Positions 6,696 to 14,502 of a DNA stretch of 39,088 nt are shown one piece after another. The position numbers and the translations under genes were made by a program. The DNA comes from Patescibacteria group bacterium (lineage in GTDB: Bacteria; Patescibacteriota; Minisyncoccia; UBA6257; 2-01-FULL-56-20). The notes beneath the pieces are model-generated. The model saw nothing but the letters and a program-made list of their open reading frames with translations, did not search any database and was not told the origin of the DNA. The stretch is from positions 82,036 through 121,123 of the forward strand of contig JANLHI010000013.1 of the NCBI GenBank assembly GCA_024654525.1. The letters run 5' to 3'. Numbering within the stretch: the stretch's first letter is position 1; each line of letters starts with the position of its first letter.

Positions 6696-7694
6696 TTAAA
6701 ACCAATTAAAGAGCTTCGCGAGGAAGAGAACGTACAACGAAAGATAGAACATGCCTTCCCATAAGTGTATCTGCCTTGAGATTCCGGAGATGACAAAAAG
6801 AAGCGTAGCGAAGCCCATTGCGGGGAGACCTATTAAGAATGTTTGGCTGTCCACGGGAAGTGTGCCGAGTAACCCCGGAAGGCCGATCACCACCATGCCG
6901 TTGAAGACGTTGGAACCGAAGATGTTGCCGAGCGCAACTTCAGACTTCTTCAGCAAGGCGGCTTTCGCCGAGACCAAGAGTTCCGGAAGCGATGTGCCGA
7001 CGGCGACTGCGGTGATGGCGATGACGCCGGTGCCGATATCAAGCATTGTCGAGAGATTCACCAAAGCATCAATGAGATATTTCGCGCCGATGACAAGTCC
7101 TAAGATGCCGATAATGAGCAACGCAATATCTTTGACGGTGATTTTTTGCGGGACCAATGCTTCCTGTTCGTGCGCGACGATATGCCCTTTTCGCTCCACA
7201 CGGGACGACAGGACTTCGGTAATGCCGGCCGCTTCATGGTCAATATCCTTGTGCATCACCGTGTAAAGCAGGTAGATGCCGTAGGTTACGAGAAGCAGAA
7301 TAGATTCGCCCAAAGTTACCTGCATGTCCCACGCGACGCCAAGCAGAAGCACGGTGCTGATGGAGAGGAGCGGTAAGTCGAGATCAATAAGGCTCTTTGT
7401 TACGACTAGGCGTTTACCGATGACCGCCGAGATACCTACGATAAGAAGGATGTTCGCGATATTAGAACCGACGGCATTCGCCACGACGACATCGGGAACT
7501 CCCTTAAACGCGGCGACGAACGAAGAGATGAGTTCGGGGAAAGACGTACCGACACCGACGATTGTAACGCCCACGATGAACGGCGAAAGACCCATGGCAA
7601 GGCCGATTTTTTCGGCGCTCACGATGAGCCAATCCGCTCCCTTAACGAGGAGCGCGAGAGATAAGATGAAAACGACTATCCAAAAGATGAGCAT
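6696..7694 (-). CDS. Calcium/sodium antiporter (CaxA/YrbG family)
   Basis: This 332-residue membrane protein is built of two inverted halves, each with a signature of the Ca2+:cation antiporter superfamily. The first half has G-V-G-T-S-F-P-E-L and N-A-V-G-S-N-I-A-N. The second half has A-V-G-T-S-L-P-E-L and N-I-F-G-S-N-V-F-N. The acidic residues in the two P-E-L motifs bind the transported cation in this family. A hydrophilic loop of about 40 residues (around 150-188) separates the halves. It would exchange Ca2+ for Na+ or H+ across the cytoplasmic membrane. A TATACA about 12 nt upstream of the ATG is a possible -10 box. The gene converges on the ars operon and is not obviously part of it. 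Confidence 0.88.
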   Translation of the reverse strand: MLIFWIVVFILSLALLVKGADWLIVSAEKIGLAMGLSPFIVGVTIVGVGTSFPELISSFVAAFKGVPDVVVANAVGSNIANILLIVGISAVIGKRLVVTKSLIDLDLPLLSISTVLLLGVAWDMQVTLGESILLLVTYGIYLLYTVMHKDIDHEAAGITEVLSSRVERKGHIVAHEQEALVPQKITVKDIALLIIGILGLVIGAKYLIDALVNLSTMLDIGTGVIAITAVAVGTSLPELLVSAKAALLKKSEVALGNIFGSNVFNGMVVIGLPGLLGTLPVDSQTFLIGLPAMGFATLLFVISGISRQIHLWEGMFYLSLYVLFLAKLFNWF

Positions 7695-7748
7695 ACGTTA
7701 GTGAGATGTATACCTTGATATGAGTAAAAGCCATACCACTATAGCACC

Positions 7749-7764
7749 GCCTGAGATAACAGGC
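7749..7764 (-). terminator. Short hairpin downstream of ddl
   Basis: GCCTG (7749-7753) and CAGGC (7760-7764) pair around a 6-nt loop, 34 nt beyond the ddl stop. No T-run follows on the minus strand, so a terminator role is uncertain. Confidence 0.25.
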
Positions 7765-7797
7765 TAGAAATTATAGAGCAACTCTCCGTGTGTGGCA

Positions 7798-8958
7798 TTA
7801 TTCTCCTATTTTTTGTCCCCCTGCTTTTTTTAAAATATCTGAATCAAAGATATATGTTGTTTTTTGTTGTGAAACAAAACGTTTTTCTGCGAACGCAATT
7901 AATTTAGTAACAAGTTCTACTCCCGAAACACCAACCTTTTTCCAATTATGATGATAAAGACTTCCCGGAAGGGTGTTTACTTCATTTACATAAACCTGCT
8001 TGGATGATCCATCGACTAGAAAATCAATCCTCGCTATCCCAGAACATCCAAGCGTGCGATACGTTTTCTTTCCTAAATCTTCCACTTGCTTCGCAAGTTC
8101 CCCGTCAATATTTGCTGGAATCTCGCTATATTGACTATTCGCTCCACCACCCTTTTTATTTCCCGAGAGATATTTATCGCTAAAATCAAAAAACTCTGTT
8201 TTGTTTAGTGGTCGTTCTACTGCCGCTAGTTGTAATTCCTCGTTGCCCATAATAGGAAGGGTTATCTCGATAAGATTTTCTACGCTTTCTTCCACAAGTA
8301 CCTTATCATCATAATGAAAAGCAACCTCGATGGCATTTTCAAGTTCAGAATTTTGCTTGACCTTGGTAATAGCAATACTAGAACCAAGATGGACTGGCTT
8401 CACAAAAACCGGCCAATTTAGTTTAGCGATCTTTTCTATCCAAATACTTCTATTTATTTCCCAATCATTTTTTGTGAACCAAACATACGGCACGACCGAA
8501 ATACTTTCGGCGGTCAAAACTTGTTTTGTTAAAACCTTATCCATCGCAACCGCAGAAGCAAATAAGTCGCAACCCACAAAAGGAATGCCCGCCATGCGTA
8601 GAAGACCCATCAAACTCCCGTCTTCACCAAAAGTGCCATGCATGGCAGGAAAAGCAATATCAATTTGAATCGTTTTCGATCTGATCCCCGGCCAAATAAT
8701 TTTTAGTCCATTATCAAACAGAATTTGGACTTTTTTTTGTCTCGCCAAGTATGCCTGAAAATTATCTTGCGTGAAGTACGCAAGGTCGTTCATCGCTTGA
8801 TCGGAATACCATGAGCCATCTTTGGCGATGTAAATCGGCCAAACATCAAATTGTCCCGTTGCGAGAAGGGATTGAATAATGGGTGTATGTGCAGTGATGA
8901 TTGATACATCATGTTCAGCGCTACGACCTCCAAAAATAACCGCGATAGTTTTTTTCAT
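7798..8958 (-). CDS. ddl: D-alanine--D-alanine ligase
   Basis: This 386-residue ATP-grasp enzyme joins two D-alanines for the peptidoglycan stem peptide. Seen motifs are F-G-G-R-S-A-E-H-D-V-S near the N-terminus (Glu15 binds substrate), G-C-D-L-F-A-S-A-V-A-M-D-K, K-P-V-H-L-G-S-S and the Mg2+ site N-E-V-N-T-L-P-G. The omega-loop has D-K-Y, the Lys-Tyr pair typical of D-Ala-D-Ala ligases; depsipeptide-forming ligases usually have Phe there. A Gly/Asn-rich stretch after it is slightly longer than in E. coli DdlB. It is the last gene of a minus-strand run hydrolase-murF-ddl, 15 nt after murF, and supplies the dipeptide that MurF uses. No Shine-Dalgarno sequence is visible. Confidence 0.92.
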   Translation of the reverse strand: MKKTIAVIFGGRSAEHDVSIITAHTPIIQSLLATGQFDVWPIYIAKDGSWYSDQAMNDLAYFTQDNFQAYLARQKKVQILFDNGLKIIWPGIRSKTIQIDIAFPAMHGTFGEDGSLMGLLRMAGIPFVGCDLFASAVAMDKVLTKQVLTAESISVVPYVWFTKNDWEINRSIWIEKIAKLNWPVFVKPVHLGSSIAITKVKQNSELENAIEVAFHYDDKVLVEESVENLIEITLPIMGNEELQLAAVERPLNKTEFFDFSDKYLSGNKKGGGANSQYSEIPANIDGELAKQVEDLGKKTYRTLGCSGIARIDFLVDGSSKQVYVNEVNTLPGSLYHHNWKKVGVSGVELVTKLIAFAEKRFVSQQKTTYIFDSDILKKAGGQKIGE

Positions 8959-8973
8959 AGTATTTATTCTAAA

Positions 8974-10407
8974 TTATTGATATTGATCAGGCCAGTCATT
9001 TTGTAATAACATCACATCACCTTTCACAGTCAAAAGCGGTAAAGCGGCAAAGGCCGCAAGTGCGTCATCAAACCATATCACTTCGCCCTTATATCCCTTT
9101 TCTTTTAAACCTTGTTCAATGTGAGATGTTACAGAATTTTTAATCAAAATAACTTTTTCTATGTTTGCCTCCGCTAATTGTTTGCCAATTTGCTTATGTA
9201 TCTTCTCGGTTCGCAGACCCATTTCTACAAGACCGGGCGTAACATAAAATCTCCGGCAATCTTTCAAAGACGCTAAAAACGCAATTACCGCCTTAACCCC
9301 GTCGGGGTTGCCATTGTAGCTATCATCTAGAGTAATTACCCCGGTAGTATCAGTTTTTGGCTCTAAACGATGATCAAAGGGTATTGTCTTACTGATACCA
9401 TCTCTCACCTGATCGAAAGATAGTCCGAGATTCAAGGCGATTTCAGCAGAGGCCGCAAGGGGGCCGATTTGGTGCAAGCCTAAAAGCGCTGATTTCAATT
9501 CCAGTTTTGCACCATTCTTTGTCAGGGTAAATGATGTTCCAGTCAGGTCAGTTTTCGGATTCTCAATTTTCCAATCTCCTACATGCCCACAATCGTACAT
9601 GATATGACCGGAGCGAGCATTTTTCCGCGCAAGCTCATTTTCGCCATTTACATAAATTGGTTTTTCTCCAAGATAATCTGCAAGTTCGTAAATTGTCTTA
9701 ACCGTTCGTTCCAATGATTTGAATTTTTGTAAGTGTGCCTCATTCACGCCAGTGATAACTCCCATATTTGGCTGAACGAGATCACATAATTTTTGTACGT
9801 CACCCGGATAGTATTCTCCCAATTCAAAAACTAAAATCTCCTCATCTCCCTTCAGTGTTTTTACAAACTGACTAATTCCCAGTAGGGTATTGTAACTGTG
9901 TGGCGGAGCCGCCACTTTTTTTCCTTCAGATAAAACAGTTTTGAGAATTTCGCGCATGGTTGTTTTACCAAAACTTCCCGCAATGCCTATTTTCACGGCA
10001 GTATGGGTTTTTAGTTTTTGTTTCGCCTTGCTAATTATTAAGTACTCAACCGGCCACTGAATTATGATTCTAATGACGAGAAGTGGAATAATTATTCCAT
10101 AAGCTAAAAAATATGGTGAAAAAAGTACAATCAAAAACGGAAAAATATATTTTAGCGAACTTGTGTTAATCCATAGTATGGAAATTGCTGTACCAATAAG
10201 GAAAAAGAGGAAAGCCCATGCAATAACGAGTAGCAAAAGTCCTTTTGCAGTCCTTACAAATCGCTTTCGTTGTTCCACGCGAGTAAAGTTTTTTGTTTTG
10301 TGATACCACACCAAATAATCACGAATGTTGTATTCGCTCGCTTGAAGCATATACACGAGAAATCGTGGGTAGCGTAAGTTGTAGCGTGATAGCCAATTTT
10401 TTATCAT
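8974..10407 (-). CDS. murF: Membrane-anchored MurF-type ligase
   Basis: This 477-residue protein has the Mur-ligase core of MurF, which adds D-Ala-D-Ala to UDP-MurNAc-tripeptide. The core follows an added N-terminal region with two membrane spans (about 54-80 and 86-115) that E. coli MurF lacks. Core motifs are the ATP loop G-S-F-G-K-T-T (144-150), F-E-L-G-E-Y-Y-P-G-D, G-V-N-E-A-H-L and D-D-S-Y-N-G-N-P-D-G. The uridine-binding N-terminal domain of classical MurF appears to be missing or replaced, which raises the possibility that the substrate is lipid-linked. It overlaps the hydrolase gene by 4 nt (ATGA) and lies 15 nt before ddl. The MurF reaction is inferred from motifs and the ddl neighbour. 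Confidence 0.82.
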   Translation of the reverse strand: MIKNWLSRYNLRYPRFLVYMLQASEYNIRDYLVWYHKTKNFTRVEQRKRFVRTAKGLLLLVIAWAFLFFLIGTAISILWINTSSLKYIFPFLIVLFSPYFLAYGIIIPLLVIRIIIQWPVEYLIISKAKQKLKTHTAVKIGIAGSFGKTTMREILKTVLSEGKKVAAPPHSYNTLLGISQFVKTLKGDEEILVFELGEYYPGDVQKLCDLVQPNMGVITGVNEAHLQKFKSLERTVKTIYELADYLGEKPIYVNGENELARKNARSGHIMYDCGHVGDWKIENPKTDLTGTSFTLTKNGAKLELKSALLGLHQIGPLAASAEIALNLGLSFDQVRDGISKTIPFDHRLEPKTDTTGVITLDDSYNGNPDGVKAVIAFLASLKDCRRFYVTPGLVEMGLRTEKIHKQIGKQLAEANIEKVILIKNSVTSHIEQGLKEKGYKGEVIWFDDALAAFAALPLLTVKGDVMLLQNDWPDQYQ

Positions 10408-11153
10408 AAAAACTCTTGTACTAGTTTTGAGACCTCTTGCGATTTTTCTTTATGAACGAAATGTCCAGATCCGCGTATTACCTTCAATTGAGAATCAACA
10501 ATCAGTCCGGCTAATTTTTTCCCATCAGACAAGGGTGTTTCAGTATCGTTCTCGCCCCAAATCAAGAGCGTCGGCATTGCTATTTTCTTTGCGCTTACAC
10601 TTAGGTTTTCAGAGATAATTTTCAAAAAAGTTTCTTTCAATTTTCCGGTGTTCAGGTAATCGCTGCCAATAAAACTATACATTCTTTTTCGTAGTCCTTC
10701 CCTCCAAAAAATTAAAGGTGGAATATAGGTTATCAGTCCTCCGATTTTGGCCAAAAGTTTTAAAGTCGAATTGCGAAATGTACGGTTTTTAGCGATACCC
10801 GCGGAACCGATGAGTATAATTTTTTGTGCTTGAAGATTTTTTGTGGCTTCGCCTTTTATGACAATTCGTCCGCCAAAGGAATGACCAACAAACGCATAAA
10901 CTTGAATATCAAGCTTTTCGATAAAATCCTTAACGAATTGAATATAGTTATCTAAATTCCAAGCTTCTTGCGGTACTTCACTTTTACCAAAGCCGGGTAG
11001 ATCGAGTCTGATTATTCTTCGTGTTGGGGATAAAAGAGACGCTAGGGAATCAAAAGTATGAAAATTATCTTGCCAACCATGCAAAAAAAGCAGGACTTTG
11101 CCAGTGCCCTCGTCTTGGTATTCTGTTGCTAAATCTTGAACAATAATTTTCAT
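10404..11153 (-). CDS. Alpha/beta-hydrolase in the murF-ddl operon
   Basis: This 249-residue alpha/beta-hydrolase-fold protein shows all catalytic parts. The oxyanion H-G-W follows a hydrophobic strand, the nucleophile elbow is G-H-S-F-G-G (Ser92), the acid lies in W-G-E-N-D-T-E-T-P (Asp around 203) and the base in G-S-G-H-F-V-H (around 231). There is no signal peptide, so it is probably cytoplasmic. The substrate cannot be read from the sequence; relatives include esterases, lipases and C-C hydrolases. Its 4-nt overlap with murF suggests co-translation. It may therefore act on a cell-envelope precursor or lipid, which is inference. Confidence 0.8.
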   Translation of the reverse strand: MKIIVQDLATEYQDEGTGKVLLFLHGWQDNFHTFDSLASLLSPTRRIIRLDLPGFGKSEVPQEAWNLDNYIQFVKDFIEKLDIQVYAFVGHSFGGRIVIKGEATKNLQAQKIILIGSAGIAKNRTFRNSTLKLLAKIGGLITYIPPLIFWREGLRKRMYSFIGSDYLNTGKLKETFLKIISENLSVSAKKIAMPTLLIWGENDTETPLSDGKKLAGLIVDSQLKVIRGSGHFVHKEKSQEVSKLVQEFL

Positions 11154-11162
11154 TGTTTAATT

Positions 11163-11399
11163 TTATTTTTCCGGCGGTTTGATTATCGCCGCTTTAGGAA
11201 AAACCGTGTTTCCGCCAATTTTTTCGGCTAGCTTTCTGCGCAACAATTCAAGTTGAAAGTCACTATGAGATATTTTAACTGTGCCATAAGAGGCCACCGG
11301 AAGTCCAGCAGTTTTCAATTTCATTTGCGTTTGCGGTGCGTTATAGCGCCACCACTCATCGGCATACGCTTCCAACCCGACCTCTTTTATTTTTTCAAT
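11163..11399 (-). pseudogene. Truncated remnant, possibly of a VanX/DdpX-type D-Ala-D-Ala dipeptidase
   Basis: The frame is bounded upstream by an in-frame TAG at 11400-11402 and has no good start; TTG at 11375 is the first candidate. The 79-codon peptide contains Y-A-D-E-W-W-R-Y-N and then P-V-A-S-Y-G-T-V. This resembles the C-terminal part of M15D D-Ala-D-Ala dipeptidases, where E-W-W-H carries a zinc ligand and a short A-x-Y-G tail follows. Here the His is Arg (CGC, one change from CAC), and the N-terminal catalytic domain is absent. A dipeptidase next to murF and ddl would make sense, as in van clusters. The family call is tentative. It could instead be a small intact gene of unknown function. 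Confidence 0.3.
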
Positions 11400-11584
11400 C
11401 TAGCCACCCGGATTTTTTCGCCGAAACCTTGGTGTAGGCGGTCAGTTTTGAACAAGTTGCATTTGGTGTTCTGCCTGTGAGGTTTTCGGGCAGTGTGGCG
11501 GGACTAATGAGGATTCCACGGACAAGTCGGCAGGGTGAAACAATTGACTGGAGGTCTTCTGAAATTCGGCGGCTCATTTCTGAA

Positions 11585-12184
11585 TTAAAACTTCAAGATA
11601 AAAATGACCAGAAACGGAACAAGTATAGTCAAAACGATTCCGCTAAAGACTGATATTATCGCATATTCCTTTCCTGCAAATTTAGTAATGATGGGAAGTG
11701 TCGTGTCCATTGAAGTTGCTCCTCCCGACGCTATTGGGGCAAGTTTTCCAAAGTATCTTAAAAGCAAAGGCGTGAGCAACAATGTGCTTATTTCTCGAGA
11801 TATATTAGATATCAAAGCCACAACTCCAAGCGCCTCGCCGCTAATTTTTGTTATGAAGATACTCGACAAGCTGTAATAACCAAAACCTGCCCCAATAGCC
11901 AATGATTCACGCAGTCCAATATCAACAAAAAGCGACATTATAGTGACACCAAAAAATGTTCCTATAATAACTGTCAGTGGCACTAAGATAATTTTCAGCT
12001 TTGCATTTTTGAGCACTTCCCAAGCTTTTTTGTCAGAGCCAATTCCTACGCCAACTAAAAACATCAAAATATAAAGAGCGTAAACACTGAAATCAGTTTC
12101 AATGAAAATTTTCGGCAATAGATTATACAAACCTATGAGGATTCCGAGGACAAAAAAGCCAACGATGATGAGTGAGTTTTTCAT
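11585..12184 (-). CDS. LysO-type exporter, C-terminal subunit (DUF340)
   Basis: This 199-residue protein with about six membrane spans corresponds to the C-terminal two thirds of LysO (YbjE), the lysine exporter of E. coli. The conserved stretches G-A-G-F-G-Y-Y-S-L-S-S and G-G-A-T-S-M-D-T-T-L-P are present. The second is the family's best signature. Its start overlaps the stop of the preceding half-gene by 4 nt (ATGA), which suggests coupled translation and assembly of one transporter from two chains. E. coli LysO is a single chain; two-gene versions occur in other phyla as far as I recall. The substrate, lysine or another cationic compound, is inferred. Confidence 0.8.
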   Translation of the reverse strand: MKNSLIIVGFFVLGILIGLYNLLPKIFIETDFSVYALYILMFLVGVGIGSDKKAWEVLKNAKLKIILVPLTVIIGTFFGVTIMSLFVDIGLRESLAIGAGFGYYSLSSIFITKISGEALGVVALISNISREISTLLLTPLLLRYFGKLAPIASGGATSMDTTLPIITKFAGKEYAIISVFSGIVLTILVPFLVIFILKF

Positions 12185-12456
12185 TCGTTTGTCTTAAAGA
12201 AAATTTTATGCACGAAATATGCAAATACAACACTTCCCATAACTCCTCCAAAAGTCAGTAGCAACGCTTGTACGCCAAGCGTTGCTAAATTATTTATGAC
12301 AGTTTCGTTTATTCCCACCGACACGCCCAATAAAAAGAGGAGGGCGTAAATAGCAACGTTGATTGATGGATCAACGAACTTAATAATCTTCACTTTGTTT
12401 TGAAGTAAAAATCCGAGAATAATTCCTACCGCCATTAATATTAGGACTGTAAACAT
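12181..12456 (-). CDS. LysO-type exporter, N-terminal subunit
   Basis: This 91-residue protein has three membrane spans and includes V-A-I-Y-A-L-L-F-L-L-G-V-S-V-G, matching the N-terminal part of LysO/DUF340. The ATG at 12456 is preferred over upstream in-frame codons. It starts the first hydrophobic helix directly (M-F-T-V-L-I-L) and lies 10 nt after the cyclase stop, whereas longer versions would overlap the cyclase gene. It overlaps the C-terminal subunit gene by 4 nt. Confidence 0.75.
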   Translation of the reverse strand: MFTVLILMAVGIILGFLLQNKVKIIKFVDPSINVAIYALLFLLGVSVGINETVINNLATLGVQALLLTFGGVMGSVVFAYFVHKIFFKTNE

Positions 12457-12466
12457 ATTTTTTACA

Positions 12467-13081
12467 TTAAACTTTCGCAATAACTCGCACTGGTGCGGCT
12501 TCGGTATGTAATTTCGCTGGTAAGGCAAAAATCTCAAAATCTTTTATACCAAGTAGCGATTCCAAATTTGTAAGATTTTCAATAATAAGAATTTCCTTTC
12601 CAAGTAACAATTTATGAACTTTGAAAGGCGGTCTGTCAGGACTTGGTGTATCCATGCCAACAATTTTTACTCCAAGCTCAATTGCCTTACCAGCAAAATC
12701 CTCACTGATTTCGGGATATTTTTCATAATATTCTGGATGGTGATATTTTTTTGAGAAACCAGTCATTACCAAAACAATATCCCCTTTCTTTGCGGAACTC
12801 CTGTCTAAAAAATCAACGTTGATTATTGGCGCACCTCTCGCGTCAATCAAACAGCCTCTGCCAAGAAACTTTTCAACAGCAATATCAGAAAGTCGCTTGC
12901 TTCCCTCCAACATGTGGAGAGGTGCGTCCATGTGTGTTCCAACATGCATTCCAGTTTTTATTTGATAATCGGTATATCCCTCTTTGTGCAAATCGGCTAT
13001 CTGCGTAAATTCTGGAATCGGATCGCCGGGGTATACCGGCATGTCAGTATTAAATGTATGTGTTAGGTCAATATATTTCAT
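12467..13081 (-). CDS. Cyclase family protein (kynurenine formamidase-like metal hydrolase)
   Basis: This 204-residue protein has the metal-binding signature H-V-G-T-H-M-D-A-P (His46, His50, Asp52) and the N-terminal I-D-L-T-H-T-F of the PF04199 family. A later G-M-D-T-P-S-P-D matches the family's conserved D-x-x-S region. Members hydrolyse or cyclise amides and esters, kynurenine formamidase being the best known. A full kynurenine pathway is not visible here, so the substrate is open. It is the first gene of a tight run with the LysO-like pair (10-nt gap). This may mean it acts on the compound that is exported, or on an amino-acid derivative. Confidence 0.8.
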   Translation of the reverse strand: MKYIDLTHTFNTDMPVYPGDPIPEFTQIADLHKEGYTDYQIKTGMHVGTHMDAPLHMLEGSKRLSDIAVEKFLGRGCLIDARGAPIINVDFLDRSSAKKGDIVLVMTGFSKKYHHPEYYEKYPEISEDFAGKAIELGVKIVGMDTPSPDRPPFKVHKLLLGKEILIIENLTNLESLLGIKDFEIFALPAKLHTEAAPVRVIAKV

Positions 13082-13085
13082 ACTT

Positions 13086-13280
13086 TCATTTCACTAATTT
13101 TTCCATAGGAACGCCTAACGCTTTGGCGATTTTCGCCATAGTTTGAATGCTTGGCTTAATAGCCACACCACCCTCAATTTTCGTAAGGGTATCGAACTCT
13201 TGTGGAGTTTCGTTTTTTCCTTGAAACAAGCCGCCAATTCCGAACAAGTTAGTTTTGCTTCCGCCGTTTCGCTCCTCCAA
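13086..13280 (-). pseudogene. Broken XRE-family HTH regulator
   Basis: The last 40 or so codons match the second half of an XRE/Cro helix-turn-helix domain: T-L-T-K-I-E-G-G followed by P-S-I-Q-T-M-A-K-I-A-K-A-L-G-V-P. The first two helices are missing in this frame. In the +1 frame just upstream, K-L-T-C-S-E-L-A-A looks like helices 1-2 (compare L-T-Q-x-E-L-A). This suggests a frameshift inside the domain, around 13200-13235. The only start is a TTG at 13280, 12 nt after the nuclease stop, leaving no room for a full N-terminus. It is most likely a decayed regulator. Confidence 0.55.
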
Positions 13281-13292
13281 GAAATAATTTAA

Positions 13293-14195
13293 CTACGGCA
13301 GGCTTTCGCACGCAAGACCGTCTTCGTCTTTGTCTAATCTGTGGACATCATTATTAATTCCTCCACAAGCTTCATATATTGATTGCGCTTCCGCATGAGT
13401 GTAAAAATCTGAACAATTATATGCGTTGTATGAACACTCATAGCCCGCAGGTGATGGAGGAGTTTGGCTTGTTTGCGTTTCCGTTGTCGTGGTAGTTTCT
13501 GCAGTATCACATACTCCGTCAGCCCATAGACCATTTTTCAGTATTCGCGCCCGATTTTCCGCATACTGAAATTCTGTTTGATATTTGTATGGAATTGTAT
13601 AAGTGTATTCAAAACCATAGCCATCCTCTATCATCATTTTGTTGAAAAGAGATCCATTTTCAAGATAAGCATAGGCGAGAATCCGTCCGTACTTATCAAG
13701 TTCTCCTTGCGTAGGGTCTTGCTCTAATTTAACTCTCTGACCGCTCAATATCTGTTTTGCCTTGTTTGAGGCCTCTTGTCCAAAACATTCCACTGGCTTG
13801 CTCGGATGTACAGTTTCGGGGGTGTCTAATCCAATCAGGCGTATTGTCTGAACAACACCGTCTCTGTCTACACTAAAAGTGTCGCCGTCCACAACTTTTA
13901 CTATTGGATAAAATACTTCAACTCGCTGTTCGTTTGCAGCTTGTTGGATATTTTCTTTTTGTTGTGGGGTTAATTGGTCTGTTGATTTTATAGGTTCTGT
14001 TTCTTGCAAAATAGGTTGAGTGAGTTTTTTATCTACAGGCACATTTTTTACTGTTTTATCTTTACTGATATCTTCTTGCCCAACCACCGACGAGTCATTT
14101 TCGTATTTCATACTTCTGTCCGAAAAAATAATCACGGTTGATAACGCTAAAACCGTGATTATTGCAACTATGATTTTATTGCTTAAAAAAGGCAT
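13293..14195 (-). CDS. Secreted thermonuclease-family nuclease with Excalibur domain
   Basis: This 300-residue protein begins with a membrane or signal segment (about 7-24) and a Lys/Gln/Glu-rich linker to about residue 92. A staphylococcal-nuclease domain follows (about 93-226). Its catalytic residues are visible: V-D-G-D-T-F (Asp103, Asp105), R-L-I-G-L-D-T-P-E (Arg119, Asp124, Glu127) and Y-G-R (Arg171). After a Thr-rich linker the C-terminal 45 residues form an Excalibur calcium-binding domain ending D-K-D-E-D-G-L-A-C-E. Such proteins cut DNA and RNA outside the cell in a Ca2+-dependent way. For a nucleotide-scavenging cell with pili and DprA, a role in feeding or DNA uptake is likely. The gene lies 28 nt downstream of tRNA-Leu on the same strand. 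Confidence 0.9.
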   Translation of the reverse strand: MPFLSNKIIVAIITVLALSTVIIFSDRSMKYENDSSVVGQEDISKDKTVKNVPVDKKLTQPILQETEPIKSTDQLTPQQKENIQQAANEQRVEVFYPIVKVVDGDTFSVDRDGVVQTIRLIGLDTPETVHPSKPVECFGQEASNKAKQILSGQRVKLEQDPTQGELDKYGRILAYAYLENGSLFNKMMIEDGYGFEYTYTIPYKYQTEFQYAENRARILKNGLWADGVCDTAETTTTTETQTSQTPPSPAGYECSYNAYNCSDFYTHAEAQSIYEACGGINNDVHRLDKDEDGLACESLP

Positions 14196-14223
14196 TTTAC
14201 ATATTTACTTATCATAATATTGT

Positions 14224-14307
14224 TGGTGCCCGGGGAGAGACTCGAACTCTCAAGGGTTGCCCCACACGATTTTGAGTCGTGCGCGTATACCATTCCGCCA
14301 CCCGGGC
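14224..14307 (-). tRNA. tRNA-Leu (anticodon CAA)
   Basis: On the minus strand the acceptor arms GCCCGGG and CCCGGGC pair perfectly. The anticodon stem CACGA/TCGTG holds loop CTCAAAA with anticodon CAA (codon UUG). A long variable arm and GTTCGAGTC T-loop mark a class II leucine tRNA. The discriminator is A and the 3' CCA is encoded (14224-14226). The length is 84 nt with CCA. Confidence 0.93.
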
Positions 14308-14502
14308 GTATATTTTTCGGAAGAATTCTAACCAAAAAACCGTATCACGTGGCGACTCTGAGCGCTTTTACGCTTGCTGAACACTTTCGTGTCCATCACT
14401 CACGCTTCTTCGTTGTTTGATTATGCCAAAAAGTAGCGTAAAATCAAACGAAATGGTACAAGTGACTCTTCGGCAAATTCAGAATTGCAATATTTAAATT
14501 TT

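Noticed and set aside
6751-7266. Plus-strand open frame of 171 codons
   Set aside because: It lies fully within the antiporter gene on the other strand. The minus-strand protein has clear family motifs, so this is a shadow.
11395-11577. Minus-strand open frame of 60 codons before the possible dipeptidase remnant
   Set aside because: No recognisable motif and a different frame from the remnant. It may be decayed sequence, not a gene I can support.
13191-13203. Possible attachment-site repeat of the tRNA-Leu 3' end (shared TCGAACTCT)
   Set aside because: Only 9 matching bases, expected by chance in this much sequence; no integrase nearby.
14220-14420. Plus-strand open frame of 66 codons over tRNA-Leu
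   Set aside because: Same reason: it is the antisense of a clear tRNA gene.
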